DNA from: Shinisaurus crocodilurus
Lineage: Eukaryota; Chordata; Lepidosauria; Squamata; Shinisauridae
Assembly: GCA_021292165.1 (NCBI GenBank)
Contig: CM037880.1
Location: 27,922,232-27,986,231 of the forward strand
DNA: 64,000 nt
Direction: 5' to 3'
Made by a program: the position numbers and the translations under genes. Numbering within the stretch: the first letter of the stretch is position 1; each line of letters starts with the position of its first letter. The notes under the pieces are model-generated. The model ran no database searches and was not told the DNA's origin. It saw only the letters and a list, made by a program, of their open reading frames with translations. This document shows, piece after piece, positions 58,550-64,000 of the stretch.

Positions 58550-58668
58550 GCTCTCTGGGCAGTTCACAACCATAAAACCATAAAATACAGCACAATAAAC
58601 ATAATATAACATTTTAAAAAGTTTAAATCTGCAGTATTAAACGAAAGTATATAAACCTGAGTTACAGG

Positions 58669-58948
58669 CAGGACCGGCCCTACCATTAGGCAGGGTGAGG
58701 CAGTCGCCTCAGGTGGCAGAGGCTGGGAGACAGCAGCAAGGTGCTCAAGGAGAGAATTGTGTGCCTTGCGGCCTGTTCTGCGCCCCCTAAATTAGCCTGC
58801 TGCCTTCACGTTCAGTGGAGAACACTGCCCCATCATTAGTGTTGGAGACAGATTCATCTGCCAGTCCACTCAGCTTTTGTACATGGACTGGGAAGGGGAG
58901 CCATCTTGTCCTTCACCTCAGGCAGCAAAAGGTCTCGGGCTGGCCCTG
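58669..58948. mobile_element. hAT-type element, family H2
   Basis: The ends are CAGGACCGGCCCTACC and GGGCTGGCCCTG, with an exact 8-bp duplication GTTACAGG at 58661-58668 and 58949-58956. Confidence 0.92.
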
Positions 58949-59106
58949 GTTACAGGTATATATAATATATACCTCTAACTCAGGACAATACTTCATGCAT
59001 CTGATGAAGTGGACTGTAGTTCATGAAAGCCTATGTCATAATGCATTTGTTAGCATTTAAGCTGCCCCAAGACTCTTGGTTGGATTTTTATGGTGCAACA
59101 GACCAA

Positions 59107-59870
59107 CATGGCTAGCCGGGGCCAGCCCTATCAGTATGTGGGCTGATTTTATTTTTATTTATTTATTATATTTATACCCCGCCTTTTTTCCTGAAAGGAA
59201 CCCAAGGCGGCTTACATAATCCTCCTCCTCCTCCTCCTCCTCCTCTCCATTTTCTCCTCACAACAACCCTGTGAGGTAGGTTAGGCTGAGAGTCAGTGAC
59301 TGGCCCAAAGTCACCCAGTGAGCTTCATGGCCGAGCGGGGACTAGAACCCGGATCTCCCGAGTCCCAGTCCAACACTCTCACCCCACTACGCATCAGGCG
59401 GCAAAGGAAGAGGAGTGGCTTGCCTTGCTCCCTACCCCTGGTCCTGCCCGGAGGGCCCACAGCTGCCTCCGTCCCTGCCACCTCCAGCAGGCGTTCTAGA
59501 GAGCCCCACTAGCCACTCTCCCTCGGTGGCATTTGCCGCAGAAAAAGAGCAACTGGCAGGGCTCTCCAGTGCAGCCTGCTGGGGGGCACCACCAGCTGCC
59601 GCCCGCCGCTGCCTCCTACCATGGTTGGCAGTGGCCTACCTACCTACCAGCTTGGCTGGCCGGCCGGCTGCTCTCTCACTTACAACTGACCGCTTGCTCA
59701 CCCAGTCACTCACTCTTGCCTTGCACCCCAGCCACAGGACTCTCACAATAGTTTGCCCGACCTCTCGCAAAAGCCCTGCAGCTGGGGCCCAAAGCAGGAG
59801 CCAGTGGGCAGGTGGGCGGGCAGCAGCGGCACTGCCACCTCGCTTGAGGCAGCAGAATATGTTGGGCCAG
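59107..59870. mobile_element. Family H-like element split by Sauria SINE
   Basis: GGGGCCAGCCCTATCAG and GAGGCAGCAGAATATGTTGG are H-type ends. Between them is a minus-strand Sauria SINE (59143-59395) with ACCCCGCCTTTTTTCCTGAA and GAACCCGGATCTCCCGAGTC. The remaining G/C-rich part has long open frames that show no family resemblance. Confidence 0.6.
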
Positions 59871-60069
59871 GCCTCTGGCTACCCCTCTGGAAATTGTCCA
59901 AGTAGGACTGCTACTGATTAGGGGTTGTATGTATCCATGTCAATCCTAAGGAGGACTACTGTTGGATAGAACCCTAGGTATTTATCAACCACTGAATGTA
60001 ATTTTTTAATCAAATTGTCCATACGCACATAACACAAAATGAGTCATAGTTGTTTCTTATTTATTGTAC

Positions 60070-60422
60070 TTAGAACTTTTCTACATGAGGCTGTTAATTA
60101 CTGTATCGACTTTCGGTTTCGTCACAGAATTGAGATCCCAGCTCTATGCAAAGAGCTTTTCCTTTCCTGCTTTTCTGCTACATAACCTCTAGGTGGTGCT
60201 GTGCTATAGTGGAATATCACAATTACACATGTAGAAAAATACATTTTCTTTTGCTTTCATAAATAATACCCCATTTTCCCCACTCTAAAAAACCCAGGGA
60301 AAGTGCTCTTAAAAAACAGAAGTGAAACTAGAGGATCACGACGTCATCTAAAGAACCTGTGTAACCATCTGTGAGTAAAGAATCATGAGTGCACAATAAA
60401 TGCCTCATGTAGAAAAGCTATT
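60070..60422. mobile_element. Family J DNA transposon, copy 2 (inverted)
   Basis: The ends AACTTTTCTACATGAGGC and GCCTCATGTAGAAAAGCT are inverted. The interior is the reverse complement of 25262-25616, including ACATAACCTCTAGGTGGTGC. Confidence 0.8.
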
Positions 60423-60590
60423 TTACTGTTACTCAGGTTGGGTGGGGGGCACTTGGCACTTCTATACTTCCTCTGACTTTGTTGATCTGAGATGTTGTTT
60501 TCATAAAGATGTGTGAAAATTTAATATTTTCTGAATGGACACACATACATTTATTGGAAACCTCCTCTGGCATAGCAGCTAAGAATCTAA

Positions 60591-60709
60591 GGGTACAATC
60601 CTATGCATGTTTAGACAGAAAAAAGTCCTACAACTCCCAGCACAGCTGGCTGGGGCATGCTGAGAGTTGTAGGACTTTTCTCTGTCTAAACATGTATGGG
60701 ACTGTGCCC
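60591..60709. mobile_element. Palindromic MITE C1 (TAA duplication)
   Basis: GGGTACAATCCTATGCATG faces CATGTATGGGACTGTGCCC. The inner arm GTCCTACAACTCCCAGCA faces GAGAGTTGTAGGAC. The flanks are TAA at 60588-60590 and 60710-60712. Confidence 0.9.
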
Positions 60710-60714
60710 TAAAC

Positions 60715-60844
60715 CAGCCTTCCTGAAGCTGGTGCCCTCCAGATGTTTTGGACTACAGCACCCAGCATTCTTGAACATTGCTGGCTGGGGCTGATGGGAA
60801 TTGAGGTCCAAAACATCTGGAGGGCAGCAGGTTGGGGAGGGCTG
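60715..60844. mobile_element. Palindromic hAT-type MITE B6
   Basis: CAGCCTTCCTGAAGCTGGTG faces GCAGGTTGGGGAGGGCTG, with GGACTACAGCACCCAGC in the arm. Flanks CCCTAAAC and ATCTAAAC agree at six of eight bases, so it inserted into the right edge of MITE C1. Confidence 0.85.
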
Positions 60845-60904
60845 ATCTAAACAGTGAACCAGGAAATCTCAGATTCAACTTCCACTTCTACTATATATAA
60901 ACTA

Positions 60905-61065
60905 GGAGGCCTTGAACAAGCCACTCCCTCCTTGGAGCCTCAGCAGCTCAGCCCCACATCTGCAACATGGGGATAATAATACTGAGCTACCTTACAGCAC
61001 TGTTGGTGAAGGTTATTGACATAATGTATGTGAAGAGCTTTGGACCCTAAAGTGCAAAGTGTTGT
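60905..61065 (+). mobile_element. MIR-like SINE
   Basis: GCCTCAGCAGCTCAGCCCCA, ATCTGCAACATGGGGATAAT and GGTGAAGGTTATTGACATAA match MIR in order. Confidence 0.7.
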
Positions 61066-61339
61066 TGTTGAACACTCTCAAAGTATGGAGGCAGGTGGCT
61101 CCAATGTCAGCGGGGCTGTGTATCCATGTCGGATTTTACTCTGAACTTTTAAGGGGCTATCCATGGCTCTGAACCTATTTTGGGGATAGGCTTCAGCACC
61201 TTGGATTGCTTCTTAAAAGTTCAGAGTAAAATCCAGAGTGGATACACAGCCCCATTGACATTGGAGCCCCCAACCCCCACTGGCCATTACTGCTCGCCCA
61301 GTGGACTTCATTGAAGTTATATTAGACTGACATAAATGG

Positions 61340-61500
61340 AGATCCAGCTTCAAATCAGCTACAAAGCTCATTGGGTAACCTTCAGTCAGTCACTATCTCT
61401 CACCCTAACCTACCTGTCAGGGTTGTTGTGAGGATAAAGGGGTGGGGAGAGAACTAGGTACATTGCCTTGAGCTCCTTGGAGGAAGGACAGGATTAAAAA
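61340..61500 (+). mobile_element. Old Sauria SINE fragment
   Basis: TGGGTAACCTTCAGTCAGTC, CTCACCCTAACCTACCTGTC and GTTGTTGTGAGGATAAAGGG are the middle and tail of this SINE; the tRNA head is lost. Confidence 0.75.
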
Positions 61501-61640
61501 AAAGGAATTTTTTTTTTAAAACCCTACAAAAAGTAACCACATGATCCAACCAATTCATAATAGAACACACCTTCTCGATATGATACATTTCAGAAAGAAA
61601 GAGGAATAACATACAATTCCTTTGCACGCAGAACAAATAA

Positions 61641-61755
61641 GGGCACAAACGCTATGCATGTTTAAAGAGATAAATGTCTTACAACTCCCAGCATTCCCCA
61701 GCCAGCATGGAGTTGTAGGACATTTTTCTCTCTAAACATGCATGGGATTGTGGCC
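61641..61755. mobile_element. Palindromic MITE C4 (TAA duplication)
   Basis: GGGCACAAACGCTATGCATG faces CATGCATGGGATTGTGGCC, with CTTACAACTCCCAGCATTCC inside. TAA at 61638-61640 and 61756-61758. Confidence 0.88.
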
Positions 61756-61902
61756 TAAGTAAATAAATAAATAGGCCTCTCTAGTAAAGATAGATAGATA
61801 GATATTACAGGAAGAAAGTGAGTACATATTCCACAAAAGGGCATTCTATGGCTTAATCAGCAAAAAAGTGAGATTAGCAAACAGTTTAAAACAGACACCT
61901 AC

Positions 61903-62018
61903 ATGCTCTGATGTGAAGGCAACCAGTCTCGGAATAGCTGCCATTCCTTTCTCCTTAACTTCTGGGAACATCTTGAAACGTGCAATCAACATAGCATACA
62001 TGTTAGATATGGCACCAC
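61903..62018 (-). CDS. GAD2: GAD2 exon 7 (residues ~242-280)
   Basis: The exon encodes GAISNMYAM through [10 protein letters not shown], 38 codons after a split glycine codon. It belongs to the large PLP-binding domain. The acceptor AG lies at 62019-62020 and the donor GT at 61901-61902 in the order GAGCAT|GTAGGT. Compared with remembered human GAD65 there are only conservative changes (Met to Leu, Leu to Ile, Ile to Val). The reading frame continues upstream past the acceptor for a few residues (TP before the glycine), but the AG and the family alignment set the start here. The upstream partner, exon 6, ending in the IFSPG segment, was looked for up to 64000 and not found, so intron 6 extends past the window. 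Confidence 0.96.
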
Positions 62019-62096
62019 CTGGAGTCCACAGTAACACACTGTTACTTCTTCTATTCACAATTGCATTGCTTTAAGTACAAAAAAGAGCTACACTTA

Positions 62097-62201
62097 GGGT
62101 GCAATCCTATGCATGTTTAGACAGCAAAAAAGTCCTACAAGTCCCAGCATGCTAGGAATTGTAGGACTTTTCTCTGTGTAAATATGCATAGGATTGTGAC
62201 C
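62097..62201. mobile_element. Palindromic MITE C3 (TTA duplication)
   Basis: GGGTGCAATCCTATGCATG faces ATGCATAGGATTGTGACC with GTCCTACAAGTCCCAGCATG inside. TTA flanks both sides. It ends ~80 bp upstream of the exon 7 acceptor. Confidence 0.88.
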
Positions 62202-62204
62202 TTA

Positions 62205-63240
62205 AACAACTATTTTAGAGATAGAGATATTTCTCATTTAGAAGACATGGCTTGATCTTAGATCAGGGAAATTCTTGTTCCATTTCCACCCCCCACCCAC
62301 ACCCACCTCATCATCTGCCAGATGAAATTTCCCCCCATGAAAAAGCACAGGCAATTTAGACTTGCTAGAAAGAAGTCTGAAAGTTCTCTTCCCTTCCTTA
62401 AACCTGGCTATTCCCTACATTTTCCTTTCTTATCTCACCATTTTTTCCCTTCTACACATGATGCCATGGCCCCTTAGGCAAGAGGGAAACAAATCTTACC
62501 CAAAGGCAAGTTGCAGCTCTGTCCAGAGCTGCACACCCTTCTTTCTACTCTACTCTCCTCTCACCAAAGATCAAGACATGTTTTAGGTACCATGGACCAT
62601 CCAAACCTAGTTTATCCCGAGATGCACTGTGTCCAATGGCCAGAAAGAGTGTCAAGGAAAAGGCCTAGCCAGGGTGAACCCAAGAGATTTATTTTACTAC
62701 CTGAAGCAGAGCAGCAAATGGCATTTCTGCCACCTCCAAGTCAAGATGCAGAATACCCAAGCCTTAACAATGTGCTGCAATTTCATGACACCCAAATCAG
62801 CTGCCTGAGGTGGCCACCTCACTCTGCCTTATGGCAGGGCCGGCACTTTTTCCAGCTGTTTAAATTATATTCATACATTCTGTTTTGGAAAGAAGGAACA
62901 CGGAAAGGATGAAGGGATGGTTATGCTAACGACTCTGACCAAACAAATCACATATTAAGATCCATGCCTGAATCTCCTGCCTTATTAATATTTTATTTAG
63001 ATACAGGTGGCGGGCGGGGGGGAAGCTCAGATCAGAGCAATCAATGGTACTGAGTGGAGTGGGTGTTTAAAGCTGTTTTATTGCATGTAAATCACCATCC
63101 TGGCCCTCCGTCCAACTGCTGTTAGCTTCACTGTGACAAGATTTCTCTCAGTGGGGCTAACAGCAGCTTCAGGGAGGGGATGATTAGATCAGGAAAATAG
63201 CTGGGGGGGGGGAGAACTCTGTTAAAGCCACAGAGTTCCA
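62205..63240. other. GAD2 intron 6 (part), mostly unrecognised
   Basis: No exon was found. GCTGCCTGAGGTGGCCACCT and TGGCAGGGCCGGCAC (62800-62850) resemble a reversed end of family H. Confidence 0.5.
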
Positions 63241-63245
63241 CTGCT

Positions 63246-63480
63246 CATAGAATCATAGAAAAGTAGAGGTGGAAGGGGCCTACAAGGCCATCGAGTCCAA
63301 CCCCCTGCTCAATGCAGGAATCCAGGTCAAAGCATCCCTGACAGATGGCTGTCCAGCTGCACCTTGAATGCCTCCAGAACCCTAGGTAGTTGGTTCCATT
63401 GTCTTATTGCTCTAACAGTCAGGAAATTTTTCCTGATGTCCAGGCAGAATCTGGCTTCCTGTAACTTGAGCCCATTACTC
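63246..63480 (-). mobile_element. CR1 LINE 3' end
   Basis: The stretch starts ATAGAATCATAGAAAAGTAG and continues GGCCTACAAGGCCATCGAGT, then TGGTTCCATTGTCTTATTGC. It is the reverse complement of the last ~235 bp of the CR1 at 18.5 kb and is modestly diverged. Confidence 0.93.
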
Positions 63481-64000
63481 TCACCTGCTTTTAAGTAAAA
63501 CAAAAATTAAAATGCCAGGAGATCTCCTGTGAAATATGTAGTTTGGCCCTGAGGCATTGATAAAAGGAAGCTTTCCAAGCCATGGACATCATCCAGCCAA
63601 GGCGAAGCACATTAGGTCCCACTGGGATCGATGGCAGATATATCTTTCCACAGAATTCAGTGTTTAACTTTGGAAAGCGCTTAACTTTGGCTAGGTTGTG
63701 GCTGATGTTTTGAGCGTCAAATGCAATTAGTATAATAATACCTTAGAAATAATACCTAAGGAATTTACCGTACTATGGCTGTTCTCCAAATAATTAGTTC
63801 CTCATGTCTGTCCAAAAGGGGGCGGGGATTGAGCTAGTATTTCTTGAATGGCAGCCCTGCAGCCAAATGGTAAACTTCCTTTGAAACAGAGAGGAAATTT
63901 CCAAAAGAAGTTTATTAAATGCCTGGCATAGGAGAATCTGCTGTTGAAAGAGAAAATCCACCGTCCCTGTCCAAGCCCTTAAGTCCATTTACAGTAGAAA

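Larger units (their letters stand above)
34776..62018 (-). other. GAD2: GAD2 gene, 3' part (exons 7-16)
   Basis: This is the 3' two thirds of the gene for glutamate decarboxylase 2 (GAD65), the PLP-dependent enzyme that makes GABA from glutamate at synaptic vesicle membranes. Ten exons on the minus strand join in frame, apart from one extra base in exon 12, to cover residues ~242-585 of the 585-residue human protein. Exon sizes (116, 80, 55, 117, 65, 80, 150, 108, 90 and 174 coding bases) and phases are coherent. GAD2 rather than GAD1 is indicated by the C-terminal segment [17 protein letters not shown]. The N-terminal exons, including the membrane-targeting region, are off the right edge. 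The nine complete introns run from about 0.6 to 5.9 kb and are filled with repeats. An alternative assignment to GADL1 or CSAD does not fit the C-terminus. Confidence 0.96.

Noticed and set aside
59415..59921. 168-codon open frame
   Set aside because: It begins in the remains of a Sauria SINE and continues in G/C-rich repeat sequence; composition artefact.
62019..64000. Search for GAD2 exon 6
   Set aside because: No segment encoding the REIIGWPGGSGDGIFSPG-type sequence with a donor was found on the minus strand, so exon 6 is taken to lie outside.

Overview
The window is nuclear DNA of a vertebrate, almost certainly a squamate reptile (lizard or snake). The evidence is the mix of interspersed repeats: Sauria-type tRNA SINEs with a Bov-B-like 3' tail, a second tRNA-derived SINE family, young CR1 and L1 LINEs side by side, many L2 fragments, and a dense crop of short palindromic DNA transposons. 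There are no bacterial operons, phage genes, CRISPR arrays or recognisable structural RNA genes.

One protein-coding gene is present: GAD2 (glutamate decarboxylase 2, GAD65), on the minus strand from 62018 down to 34776. I place ten exons, matching exons 7-16 of the 16-exon vertebrate gene. They encode residues ~242-585: most of the PLP-binding catalytic domain and the whole C-terminal domain. Exons 1-6 and the promoter lie beyond the right edge. All junctions are canonical except the exon 9 donor, which is GC. Exon 12, which carries the PLP lysine, is one nucleotide too long and shifts the frame, so as written this copy cannot make full-length GAD65. A sequencing or assembly error is possible.

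Layout: 1-34.7 kb is intergenic DNA downstream of GAD2, made of repeats plus unrecognised sequence. Its centrepiece is a three-level nest at 15.96-20.39 kb: a CR1 interrupted by a 5'-truncated L1, itself interrupted by a second, nearly identical CR1. 34.8-62.0 kb is GAD2, with introns full of SINEs, L2 fragments, palindromic hAT-type MITEs, Tigger/pogo-like MITEs and candidate PIF/Harbinger-like MITEs. 62.0-64.0 kb is intron 6 with a minus-strand CR1 3' end.

The most distinctive non-genic signal is a set of ~100-135 bp near-perfect palindromes. They fall into groups with different ends and different target-site duplications (8 bp with a central TA, or 3 bp TAA/TTA), yet several share the same inner arm, containing TACAACTCCCAGCATGC. 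That arm resembles the ZNF143/THAP11 (GFY-Staf) promoter motif, so each palindrome carries it twice, head to head. Repeat family letters (A, B, C, D, E, F, G, H, J, K, L, N) are my own labels for families compared only within this window. Calls resting on protein family knowledge use remembered human GAD65 numbering; no database was searched.
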